A stretch of DNA of 64,000 nucleotides from Isoetes taiwanensis (lineage: Eukaryota; Streptophyta; Lycopodiopsida; Isoetales; Isoetaceae), in assembly GCA_021234155.1 (NCBI GenBank), contig JAJEKV010000047.1:9340033-9404032 (forward strand), read 5' to 3'. Below the pieces are notes generated by a model. It searched no databases. It had not been told where the DNA came from and worked only from the letters and a program-made list of their open reading frames with translations. The position numbers and the translations under genes are program-made. This document shows, in pieces, positions 1 through 10,400 of the stretch; within the stretch, counting starts at the first letter, position 1; each line of letters starts with the position of its first letter.

Positions 1-254
1 GCATATCCAATTGATCTCTAGCTTGTTGCAATAGGTTCATTAGATAATCCAGTCATGCTCAAACCCTCAAAGTAGTCTTCCAATTCCCATTTGGACCTCA
101 ACATAGACTAGAATTGCCCAACCCCAAGAGTTTTTCAAGTCGCCCAAAAATTAGGGTTTTCCCCTTCTCTATAAATAGGTCCCCATTTCTCACTTAGCAC
201 CCTACAAATTTGCTCTTGACCTTTTAGGCGATTTTCCAGCTCCCTGAGGCACTT
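1..254 (+). promoter_or_regulatory. Possible promoter/leader with TATA box
   Basis: A clear TATA-like motif (CTATAAATAGG) lies at about 169-179, preceded by AT-rich sequence and followed about 30 bases later by a CACTTAG-type start region and an ATG-containing frame at 255. This looks like the promoter and leader of a retroelement or pararetrovirus-like unit rather than of a host gene. No terminal repeat or primer binding site can be recognised here, so its ownership is inferred only from position. Confidence 0.35.
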
Positions 255-1036
255 TTGCATCCGTTTGTTAGTCTCATCTTCCCTAGACCCATGGCAACTG
301 CTGACTTCAGGCGATGGTACAGCGCCAGTGCCCATGCTGCCGAGGCTGATGTCAATGTCATTTTCCGGGTCTTCCAGAAAGAAATAGATGTCCAAGCCAC
401 TCTGCACGCAACCCCAGCATATAGACAAGTTCTGTCCGAGTTCCAAGCTAGGATAGGACCGTCCTTAGTGCAGCTCCCCCCCTGTACAGGCTTCCAAGGC
501 AATCCCTTCAAGCAGCCTTGGGTGATGTTCCAAACATTGCCAAGTACCTGACTAACAAGGCCCAGAGGTTGCCAGACTACATGGTCTTGACAGTTAACAG
601 GACCAAGTATTTCTCCGCCGCCTTAGCAATTTTTCTTTCCCACCGTGCCGAAAACCCCATGGGAGGAACATCCATCCCTCCCATGGATGTGGACCCTTTA
701 GCCTCCTCAGCAGCAGAGCAGCTCCTTTTGCAGTACCAACAGGAGCAAGAAGGAAGGGAAGAAGACGAAGAATCAGAAGAAGAGGACTACGTCGAGCTCG
801 ACCCAGCAGAAGAGCAGCAGCTAGCAGAGCAGGAGTTGCAGGAATTCGAACGGAGGCGGCAGACCCTCAGGATCGCTCCATCACTTGGGTTAGGTATCAC
901 AAGCCTAGCCCCCATCATCATCGATGGCGAGGAGTACCTGCTCCTCAACGACATCCAGAACCTCCCCGAATCGAGGAACGGAATACAGGCTCGACGAAGT
1001 TCTTTGCACCAAGCGCGGCAATCAGACTCCGGATGA
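255..1036 (+). pseudogene. Unrecognised retroelement-like ORF with acidic stretch, one frameshift
   Basis: Two overlapping frames (255-551 and 518-1036) read as one protein broken by a frameshift near 520-550. The first part starts MATADFRRWY and is mixed helical in character. The second part contains NRTKYFSAALAIFLSHRAEN and then a strongly acidic, Glu/Gln-rich stretch (about residues 65-110), followed by LGLGITSLAPIIIDGEEYLL. I do not recognise the family. Position upstream of a Ty3 gag, behind a TATA box, and the lack of introns argue for a retroelement or pararetroviral structural protein rather than a host gene. Only the break and the composition are seen directly; the class is inference. 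Confidence 0.35.
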
Positions 1037-1800
1037 TTTTCGTCAGGGGAGCTTCCGACTTCCCTTCAAGTAAGAGAAGCCGACACCTTACACGTGAGAG
1101 TCGACTTGACATCCAAGCCCTACGAACAACATCGTGCAGATGATAGAAGCTAGGGAACCGGCCGAAGAGGAGTTTTATGCCATCCAGAACAGGATGGGAA
1201 TCCGTGGCAAGACCTCAAACATTTTAACGCCGAAGCTCTTGACACCAGCCCCCACAAAGAGAAGAGGCGAGTTCGACCTCAGCGAAGCTTCATCACGATT
1301 AGGGATTACAGAGAGTTCACCGAGGTGGAGGTCCATTTAATATGCCGAAAAGACAGAGTCGGGTGGCCGAGGAGGCTAAGAATCAACAACGACGCGACAA
1401 CGACAAAGTCGCCGGCGATACTATCTCCCCTATCGCCGGGATGGGAGAATAGCAGAATACACCGCAAATTCACCCCCAAAACAGGAAGGAGTATTCATGC
1501 TCATCGCGCTCTCAGGCTTTGGCCGGCATGCTCGTCTAGCTGCCAACACCGACTATGCCGTCTTAGTCAAGAGAGCGATGGCACTCGACATCTTCGACTT
1601 CGCCATACCTTACCGACGACAGGGAAGATCGGCGTTGACCATGACTTACACCTCCAGGCGCCAGGGGTAGAGAATTGGTGACAGCCTTGCGGTATGGTCA
1701 TCAACAAACGTCCTCAGGAACTTGGGACGCTCGGTAGGAACGACCCAAGTTAAGAAGTTCCTCGAGGATAACCCATCCTACTGGCGACTTCAAGAATAGT
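1037..1800 (+). pseudogene. Decayed continuation of the unrecognised ORF
   Basis: Short open stretches in different frames (1134-1340, 1325-1681 and others) keep a coding-like composition richer in G+C than the flanks. Readable pieces include READTLHVRVDLTSKPYEQH (about 1076-1130), RSFITIRDYREFTEVE (about 1285-1330) and LIALSGFGRHARLAANTDYA (about 1499-1560). These look like successive parts of one protein interrupted by several frameshifts and stops. No catalytic motif of protease, polymerase or integrase is visible. The composition falls to AT-rich sequence at about 1800, which marks the end of this segment. Confidence 0.3.
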
Positions 1801-2513
1801 TAGACTCTTGATCCCGGGGGCGTTGTATTAAGATATTATATAATATAAAAATAATTTCTTTTGCACTTTAAATGTTTTGTTGATGTATTTCGTTCCACAA
1901 CTATACCAACAAACATATATAATGCAAGAGAACAAATAAAACTAACCAAATAGCCATGACCTACTTGTGCATGCGACTAGAGGCCTGAGCTCGGGGGAAG
2001 CGACAACGCCGAGACCATAGGGAAGAACAGACTACCAGGCCACCCCGGCAAATTTTGATGAAGCATTTGGGGCCATGACTCCAGAGGAGGAAATGTGATG
2101 AGGACGCACTGAAAGCGCATAAAGGCCAACTTGGCAACTCGTGCGGTGAGTTGGGTCGAAGGCAACGCCCAAGCTACAAGCATCAGCTCTGAAAGCAGTG
2201 AAAGGACAAGAGGAGGAGCAAGAGAAGGAGGTCCCCAAAGACGAATCCTCCGACTCAAGCTCCTGACTCGCACTCTAATTCCGGGAGGAAGAGGCTGAAC
2301 CAGGCAGGACCGGCGGGACGATGCAGACACCAGGAGACGAAGACTCCGACTACCGTAAGAAGGTAGACTCGTGCATTGGGAAATGTTTGGAAGGCCGAAG
2401 CCTCGAAAGCAATTCTCCGGCGAGATGGCGTCAGGCATGGAGGCAGAGGCTTATTCGATGAGATGAGGAATATGGCAACGCCTATGGTATGAAGGACAAG
2501 GACAAAGGCAGGG
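1801..2513 (+). other. AT-rich junction then degraded gag N-terminus
   Basis: The first 170 bases are AT-rich and empty. From about 1977 the sequence becomes G+C-richer, and pieces such as NFDEAFGAMTPEEE (about 2050-2095) and an acidic stretch resembling QEEEQEKEVPKDESSDSSS (about 2207-2265) read in the plus direction. They are broken by stops. This is most simply the decayed amino-terminal part of the gag gene that continues at 2514. Confidence 0.35.
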
Positions 2514-5500
2514 GTGGTGGCAAAACCAACCCGGCGGGGGCAAAAGACGATTTGGTGGAAGGGCTATGCCAAGGCCCATGGCGTAAGCAGGGATGCTTGC
2601 AGGTTCAGAAAGTTTGCTAAAGCTTTTAAGCGCCATTACGTCCCAAGAGAGCACAAGTCCAACATGATGCAGCAGTTCTACAGGTTGCAGCAAGGCAACA
2701 AATCAGTCCAGAAATATACAGAGGAATTCATGAGACTAAGGCTTTATGTGCCAAAGTTGAGTGAAAAGCATGCAGTGGAGAGCTATGTCGAGGGGTTGAA
2801 TGATGAGATCCGCAAGCTTGTAAGGGCAATAAACCCTAAGACGGTATCAGAAGCAGAATCCAAGGCAATAAGCTTGCAAGGGACGGGGCCTCAGAATAGC
2901 GGGCAGAGGCAGCAGTATTACCAGGATAAAGGCAAGGCAACAGGGAGTTATAGCCCTAGGGCAGCCAGCCCAGGTCCAGCTAGAGCCCCATATAGTGGCA
3001 ACCAGGGGAAGCAGCAGAAGAAGAAGCAGGTGTCCTTCAAGGACAAGCAGGAGGGGTCAAACTACTCCAAAGCAGTGCGGTCCTTTTTGCAGGCAATGCC
3101 CAAGGAAAAGAGGCAGGAGTGCATAGAAAAGCAGCTTCGCTTCAGATGTTTCCAGCCAGGTCATAGGACAGCGAACTGCCCCTACGTCATGAGCGCAGCG
3201 CTAGCGGAGTTGGGAGGATGGGACACTCCGTCTGACGACGACGGCGAGGCAGCCTGCGACTACATTCAGGGTGAGTGTCATATCTTTGCCGCAATAGACA
3301 CAGAACAAGCAGAGAACCAGTATAAGGTAATTTCCACAGTAGGGAAGGCCAAGGCCAAGTCCTTCATAGTCCTGATAGACTCAGGAAGTAGCCACAACTT
3401 TGCATCCCCAAGAATGGTTGAAATGTTGAAGTTGAAACCATTAAAGTCCAAGCCGAGGCCTGTAATCTTAGCAAGTGGAGCAGTAAGGCAAACAGCAGGC
3501 AAGAGGATCAACTTCGACATCGACTTGCCAGGGATTAATATCCAGATGGGGGCAGAAGTAATGGGCATTGGCAAGTATGATTTGATCATAGGAATGAAGT
3601 ATCTTGGACCAGCAGGGGCCATCATTGATTGTGGAAAGCGGAAGGTGACCTTCACAACACCTGACGGCAAGATCATTGAGATCACAGGTAAAGAAGTTGT
3701 TCCCATCATGCAGTGTATGACTTCTAAGCAGCTGCTCAAGTGCACCAAGGGTGAGCAGGTAGCATACATCTTCAAGCTTGAGATTGAAGAGCCCGAGTCA
3801 GAAGAAAGCAAAGAAGACAAGGTACTCAGCAAGTTGCCCAAGCAAATAGCTAAGTTGATCACGGAGTTCCACGATCTCTTTCCAGATGAGATCGAGCACC
3901 TCCCTCCTTACAGGAGAGTCGGGTGTGAGATAGCACTCGAACCAGGAATGAAGCCGACAAGCAAGGCTCCATACAGAATGATGACGCAGGAGCTGACGGA
4001 GCTAAAGAAGCAATTGCAGGAGTTGCTCGACCTAGGCTTCATTAGACCTAGTGTCTCGCCATTTGGAGCGCCCATTCTTTTTGTCAAGAAGAAGGATGGC
4101 AGTTTGAGGATGTGCATAGACTATAGGCAGTTGAACAAGCACACCATCAAGAACAAGTATGCGCTCCCCAGATCGGATGACTTGATGGATCAGCTCCAAG
4201 GGGCAAAAGTCTTCTCCAAAATTGACTTAAGGTTAGGCTATCATCAGATCCGGATAAAGGAAGAAGATATTCATAAAACCGCCTTCAGAATGCGGTACGG
4301 GCACTATGAGTTCACGTTAATGCCTTTCGGCTTATCGAACGCCCCAGCAACGTTCATGAGGCTCATGAACGACATCTTCAGGGAGTTCTTAGACACCTTT
4401 GTGATAGTATTCTTTGATGACATTTTGGTGTATAGCAGATCCCTTGAAGAACACGTACAACACTTAAGGAGAGTGCTGGAGAAGTTGAAGAGGCACCAGT
4501 TGTACGCCAAGTTGTCGAAGTGCCACTTCGCAATGGAGAAGGTGGAATACCTGGGTCATGTGATCTCAGCAGAAGGAATCTCGACGGATCCCGCCAAGGT
4601 TAGAGCAGTGATTCAGTGGCCGGCACCAAAGAATTTCCATGAGGTCAGAAGTTTTCTTGGCCTAGCAGGGTACTACAGGAAGTTTGTGAAGAACTTTGCA
4701 AAGATAGCAGCCCCGCTAACAGACTTGACGAGGGCGGAGAAGGTGAAAGATTGGGCAGAGCATTGGCACAAGAAAGCCCAAGCGGGGTTTGAATTGTTGA
4801 AGGAAGCTTTGACAACCGCCCCCGTCTTGACCCTGCCAGACCCAGAGAAAGATAAGCTTGTGGCGACAGATGCGAGTAAGATAGCCACAGGTGCAGTGCT
4901 CATGCAGGAGGAGCGTGTGGTAGCGTATGATTCCAGGAAGATGAACGACGCCGAAACGCGCTACCTGACGCACGATCAAGAATTGCTTGCAGTTGTCAGG
5001 GCATTAAGAATTTGGAGGCACTATCTCTTGGGAAGGAAGTTCCAATTGGATACAGATCATCAGAGCCTCCAGTATGTATTCACGCAACCACACCTTAACC
5101 TGAGGCAGCGAAGGTGAATGGAGTTCCTCGAAGAGTATGACTTTGATATAGTCTACAAGCCCGGAAAGCTCAATGTGGTAGCAGATGCTCTTTCAAGGCA
5201 TCTTCTGACAACTAGAGTGCATTGCAATGCAATTTCGACGCTCTTCAGTGATTTCGGGAAGAAGATTGAAGAGACCTTGCCAACAGATGTGGACTTCAAG
5301 GAAGTATGGGCAAGCGTATGCAGGGAAGCAAGAACAGATAAGGAGAGAGAGACCTTCAAAAATTTTAAGAAGGAAGGTAATCTCTTGTACCATAAGAACA
5401 AGTTGTGCGTGCCGGAATCATCAGGTGTGAGGAAGTTGATTCTCCACGACACCCACAACAGTCCAATAGCTGGCCATGCAGGATTTATAAAGACATATTT

Positions 5501-6823
5501 CAAAGTGCACAGCAGCTATTATTGGCCAGGGATGAAGAAGCAAGTAGCTCGCTACATCAGGAATGTCAGCTATGTCAGCAGACGAAGGCGGAGCAGCTTC
5601 GAATTCCAGAGGCATTGGAACCCTTAGCGGTGCCAAACGCTAAGTGGGAGGTCATCAGCATGGACTTCATAACAGGGCTTCCAAGGACAGTAAGAGGGAA
5701 GGATGCCTTGATGGTAGTGGTCGACAAGTTGTCGAAGATGGCACATTTTGTGCCTTGCAGGACCACAGACACGACTATGGATACAGCGAAGCTCTTCACC
5801 AAAGAAATCTTCAGGCTTCATGGCATGCCAAGGGAGATTATCAGAAGCGAGAGATCGAAGTTCATGAGTGCCTTTTGGCAAGACCTCTTTGGCGATTTAT
5901 TCGCACGAAGCTATCCATGAGTTACCTGTCATCCTCGTGACCGGATGGGCAAACGGAGCGGACCAACAGGATTTTGGAGGATATGCTACGAAACTATGTC
6001 TGGAACAAGCAAGGTATGTGGGAAGAATTTATTCACTTGGTGGAGTTTGCATATAATAGCACCAAGCAGGAATCATCCCAAATGTCGCCGATTTATGATC
6101 AACTACGGCTATCAATGCCTAACTCGCACACTTGGCACAATCAGGTGTCAAAAGTAGAGGTTTCGCGAGCAAATGTTGGCCCGACATGCGGCAGGTTGGT
6201 GGAAGAAGTTCGAGGATATCTTCTTGTTAAGAAGCCGACAAAAGAGCATCGCCGACAAGCATCGGACCGGTCGAGAGAGAGTTCCAAGTTGGCTTATTAA
6301 CGTATGGCTCAAGATCAAAGTGAAGCAGGCGAAGCTCCGCATCGGAAATTGTAAGAAACTTGCTCCAAGGTGGGCTGGACCTTTCAGAATAATCAAGAGA
6401 ATAGGTAATCAATCCTACAGATTGGATCTACCAGCACACCTAAAGATTCATAAAGTCTTCCACGTGAGTTTGTTGAAGAAGTATACTCCCAATCCAGACG
6501 AAGTCTTGGACACTCCAACGTTGTTGGAAATGACGGAGGAGCAGCTGGAAATAGTTCCAGAATTGATTCTTGATAAAGCCTTCAAGAAAACAAGGAGATC
6601 AGAATCTCTCCAATACTTGGTCAAGTGGAAACATTTGCCGGTGGAAGACGCGACATGGGTACTTAAGAAAGATCTATTAAAGCAATACCCACACTTTATG
6701 GAGCAATGGGACGGCAAGGTCATCTCCGAAGAAATCGGCCCAGGCATGTCGATTTGTGTAGATTATATGCTAAGGTATGGGTTGCATGCGTTGTTACCGA
6801 TGATGAGACCACGTGATCTCTAG
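2514..6823 (+). pseudogene. Ty3/gypsy chromovirus gag-pol polyprotein, broken
   Basis: The frame is open from 2514 to a TGA at 5115-5117 and codes for a retrotransposon gag domain ([15 protein letters not shown] onward), a zinc knuckle at 3147-3179 whose first cysteine is replaced by Arg ([14 protein letters not shown]), an aspartic protease (DSG at 3378-3386), reverse transcriptase with FFDDILVYS (FFDD at 4410-4421) and RNase H (ATDAS, THDQE, TDHQS). After the stop the same frame continues through RNase H into the integrase His region. Frameshifts near 5570, 5900 and 6150 then break integrase. SMDFITGLP carries the first catalytic Asp, but the second (expected SDRD) is now SERSKF, so that Asp is lost. 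The last segment (6173-6823) ends in a chromodomain (YLVKWKHLPVEDATW). Order PR-RT-RH-IN-chromodomain assigns it to the chromovirus clade. It cannot make a working polyprotein. Confidence 0.93.
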
Positions 6824-7710
6824 GACGTGGTGTAATGTCAATGTAGGCATGACCGCGGTTCCGCTTGGTTGAGTGGAAGGTAGATTGGAAAGTCTACTTC
6901 TGTCCCACGGAAGTAGACGACCTCGAGAGAAAAGAGGTCATTCAGGAATGCATTGATAGGAAAAGCACCTCTAGTCAATGCCTACGGGGCTCTTCCGCGG
7001 TAGAAGGAAGTATACCAGGGTCAATAGACTTCGATGGCTCTTATTCATGTTTCTCGATGATCGGAATAGGTATTTCATCTGAATAACCTTTGACAGCAAG
7101 GACCATATCCTTCACGCCCCATATACGGGAAGGACCCTATCCTCCACGTTAGGCAACTAAAGGTGTAGGCATGAGCGCCATATAGGCATTATAGGGCGCT
7201 GTCTCCTCGGCCACGATGGAAGAAGCATCCTCTTCCTACGCTGGGAGATTAGCCATGCATTCATGTAGATAGGTGGGGTGGTCACCATATAGCCAAAATT
7301 TTTATTAATAATTAAAACGGTACTAACGTAGTGTCGACCTGCAGGCCAATAGAGCGCTCCGGAGGGCAAGGAGGTCGAGCTACGAAGACTTGCAACACAA
7401 ATTTTGTTGGAATGTGTTGCAAGGAATGAAGAGTACCTCGAACGATATTTATATATATAAAATATTAAAATTTTGATAAACTAAAATGTTGTGATAAGTG
7501 AAACTATTGAGTAACTTATTTTAATGATGTTACGAATTGATAATTTAATTCATAAGTTAATGGCGTAATAATGTTCTAAAAATATTACCTTAAGGTAATC
7601 CTAATAAATGTGTAAGCATTATAGTAATATATTGGATGCATCAAGTTGATTGCAGGTTAGGAAGATCCCAAGGTGGGGAGACCCACGATGCTGCAGACAG
7701 CATCATTTCA
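6824..7710. other. Non-coding 3' internal region of the first Ty3 element
   Basis: About 0.9 kb between the chromodomain frame and the polypurine tract holds no credible gene. It becomes AT-rich after about 7440. The string CAAGGTGGGGAGA occurs twice, near 7670 and 7710, the second copy being the one directly before the LTR. The first may be a duplicated or relict polypurine tract. Confidence 0.5.
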
Positions 7711-7722
7711 AGGTGGGGAGAA
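7711..7722 (+). promoter_or_regulatory. Polypurine tract (plus-strand primer site)
   Basis: The purine run AAGGTGGGGAGAA lies immediately before the TG that opens the LTR at 7723. This is the usual position and composition of the plus-strand primer site in plant Ty3 elements. Confidence 0.75.
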
Positions 7723-9304
7723 TGTGACGTTCCAGCACAGTATACGGTCCCAGGACGTATACTGTACTGCCTCGTCACGCATACACGCCACCCCGACTGA
7801 CGTGTACGCCGACATGTAGCCAGGCGGGTAGCCCCTAGGGGGCAACTTGCAAGGTATGTGCATTTATTAATGTGCACGTTTACCAATGTGCACATTTATC
7901 AAGGTGCACATTTTCCCATGTGGATACCTTTATGCCACCTAGCCATTAAAGGCAAGTGGACCATACCCAATTATCCCACATGCTTAAAGGGATAATTAGA
8001 AACCCTAGCCCTAACCCCTTGTCTATTTAGGTTAAGGAAACCCTAACTTGCTATTTTCGTCCATAGGGTTTTAGAGCTCTGTTTTGCTCGCTCAAAGGGT
8101 CAAAACCGCCTCCCAGACTCTGTCTGAGCGAATTGCGCCATTAGTTTTCCTTGTTGGCTCCATCTTCAAGCAGTTCAGCAGGATGGTCGAGCTCAGGGCA
8201 GGAGGAGCGAGCCAAGGATCAGGTATTTAGTCAATTTAATAGCCTAAACCGTCTTCCAGTCATTGTATCAGTAGGTTTAGCCTATTAAATTATCCATAGC
8301 AGCCATTTAGATTCTCAGATACCAGACACTAACTAAAGAACCTAACTCTATGATATAGATTAGATTTAGTTCTTTAGTTCTTCTGTGATGTATATGGATG
8401 ATGTATCTCTGTGAACTCCTTGTATTGGGAAGGGGGGTAGAGACCTAAAGCTTGGTAGTTGATGCTCCTAGGTTAGCCTCTCTAGCACACTGTAGATTCG
8501 GCCTATGTACAAGAACCACACCTAGTTGTGGGTGAAGGGGCCAGACTGGCTAAGAAGGAGGTTCGTGTTCTGATTCTTGAACGATCCCTCTGGTGTGTAA
8601 GGCCTACCGGGGATCATTGTGACTAGGTCTAATGGCTTGCAACTGAGCGCGGGTAAGGCATGGGCTCGACACCCATGGAGTGGTGTTCACTTTCCAGTGG
8701 GTTAAGTCGAATAAGGGCAGTGGCCCTCTAGTCACCTTGAGTCAGCATGGAGACCTGCGGTGGGAGTGATCCCTACCGCCCCATATCGGAACCGGGAGAT
8801 GCAACCCGGGAGTAGCCCCTTTGGCTATGCATCCGGGCAGCTCTGATCCAGGTCCCAACACTTTTCAACCTACTCGCAAAGTGTGTGCCACAGGAGGGGC
8901 GGATGGAGTGGACAACCCTATGCCATGTTCTCATGCCAGCCAAATCCATTGTCATGATTCGCCCGCAATGAACTCGAGACCCAAGCCGTCACCATCCCCC
9001 GAGTCCGGCGTTGGGTAGGAACCCATATGTATTGTGCTGATCTTTGTCTATGCAGATGTTGATGCACCACCCTTCGAGGTGGATATGTGGTGATGTTATG
9101 TACTGACATGTATGTTTACGCTTCCGCAGCTAGGTAGACCCTGAGGGAGACGGGATAAAATGACCCCTTCACTCTTCCCACCGGTGACTAGATTCACGTG
9201 CAAAGGATATGTGGAGGGCCCTCAGACGCGATGGAGCTGGTATGGGGATGAACTCTGTTTGTATCACGGTGCAGGTGCACCGTATATGAGTAGGGGACGT
9301 CACA
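7723..9304 (+). repeat. 3' LTR of the first Ty3 element (1582 bp)
   Basis: The ends are inverted (TGTGACGT ... ACGTCACA) and the left end abuts a polypurine tract. The interior holds leader-like AT-rich sequence with several short pyrimidine runs. No second copy is present in the window, so the right boundary rests on the terminal inverted motif alone. Confidence 0.7.
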
Positions 9305-9957
9305 GTATTGGCTGTCAGCATTTCTGGCCTTCCAGATAACAGCCCAACTTGCTGATCAAAGAAGAGGTCAATAGGACTTGGCGCCCACAAATGAGAACAA
9401 AAGCAGGAATATCACATTAGGCAGGTCGAAGCCTGCTTGATCAGCTTGATTTTGGCTCTCAGATCGAAATGCTCGGGCAGGTTGGTTGAGGATGAAGCAC
9501 ATACCCTAAGAAGGACAAAAGAAATGTTTGCGGCGGATTAGAAGCAAGCTAAGGATTTAATAATATTTGAAAAATGCGTAAGATAGCAAGCTGCCAGGTA
9601 GATACGCTAGTGTAGGGTTTAAGTTTTGCAGACCTGGTAGATATGCTTGCTGATAGCCAGTGTTTGCTAGATAATGCCGTTGCGTGTTGTTCCTGTCATG
9701 TAGATGCTCTGCTACTATATTGTGGCTTTTGTTTTGCTGTATTGTGTAGGTTATTGTTGTTGTGTAGACCATGCATGAAATGCTACATGAGATGTCAGTT
9801 GTTATATATGCCTAGGTGGAGTAATGCTTGCAGTTGGAGTTCGCTATGCTCGCAAGCATTGCTACATATTATGATCTTAAGGCATAACATGACCTTATTT
9901 ATAATGTTATGTGCAGGTTCAATTCCTGCAGGTTCTAGCTTAAAATACACAAGACCG
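9305..9957. other. No recognised gene; tRNA T-arm-like motif
   Basis: No coding region can be supported. At 9913-9929 the sequence forms a canonical T-arm (GCAGG stem, TTCAATT loop, CCTGC stem) but no D-arm or anticodon arm can be built upstream, so it is not called as a tRNA. TTGGCGCCCA near 9379 resembles a retroelement primer binding site, without supporting context. Confidence 0.4.
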
Positions 9958-10006
9958 GGAAGAGAAACGTTCGCGGCGGCATCCTATAGTCGTTATGGTT
10001 AGCATC
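9958..10006 (+). repeat. Left part of a GC-rich palindromic repeat split by a transposon
   Basis: The segment starts GAGAAACGTTCGCGGCGGC. Its counterpart, GCCGCCGCCATAAGTTTCTTG, is found at about 16784-16803 on the other side of the CACTA-like element, and a compact version joining both arms lies at 16088-16133. Removing the transposon would restore a unit of roughly 170 bp that contains a T-arm-like motif at 16725-16741. Confidence 0.45.
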
Positions 10007-10400
10007 CACAAGGCCCCCAAAAAATAGTTGTTATCAGTTTTTTACAATAGTTTTTAGATTAAACCATCATAATAAATTAATATCACTAAGTGGGTTAATA
10101 TGTTGAATAACCACTACTAGTTACACAGTGTGGTTCTTGTGTATGTTTTATTTTGCTAGTTTATTATCATAGTTTACCATCATGGTTCTTTATGATAGTT
10201 TGTTTATTTGGTTTATTGCCAAGTTTTAGGTATGGGAGCCATAAACCACTAGTAGTTTTACCTTTCACTTGTTTCTGCAACATAGAGTGGTTTCATGATG
10301 AAGTCTTCTACTCTTTTTCATATGAACCGTACAAGAAAATGCTAACACATTATTACAAATACTAGCTAACAACTAGCGGTTTTGTTATCAAAATAGTAAA
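10007..10400. repeat. Left terminal and subterminal repeats of the CACTA-like element
   Basis: Beyond the 17-bp terminal repeat, the motif GTGGTT/AACCAC recurs: AACCAC at 10109-10114, GTGGTT at 10130-10135, AACCAC near 10245 and GTGGTT near 10288. The same motif clusters at the right end. Short subterminal repeats in both orientations are the usual transposase-binding arrangement of CACTA elements. Confidence 0.55.

Larger units (their letters stand above)
2440..9304 (+). mobile_element. Decayed Ty3 chromovirus, 3' part with LTR
   Basis: Internal region, polypurine tract and 3' LTR are in the expected order. The 3' LTR at 7723-9304 begins TGTGACGT and ends ACGTCACA. No matching 5' LTR or primer binding site was found between positions 1 and 2440, so the 5' boundary given here is only where gag becomes readable. 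The 5' end lies outside the window or was lost or replaced by the unrelated-looking segment at 255-1800. Confidence 0.8.

Noticed and set aside
255-1800. Endogenous pararetrovirus (Caulimoviridae) coat/movement protein
   Set aside because: TATA box and acidic protein fit loosely, but no movement-protein, zinc-finger or polymerase motif in this segment supports the family.
9360-9400. TTGGCGCCCA as a retrotransposon primer binding site
   Set aside because: It is 75 bases away from the LTR end and no element continues downstream of it.
9900-9940. Possible tRNA gene
   Set aside because: Only the T-arm is well formed; no D-arm, anticodon arm or acceptor pairing could be drawn.
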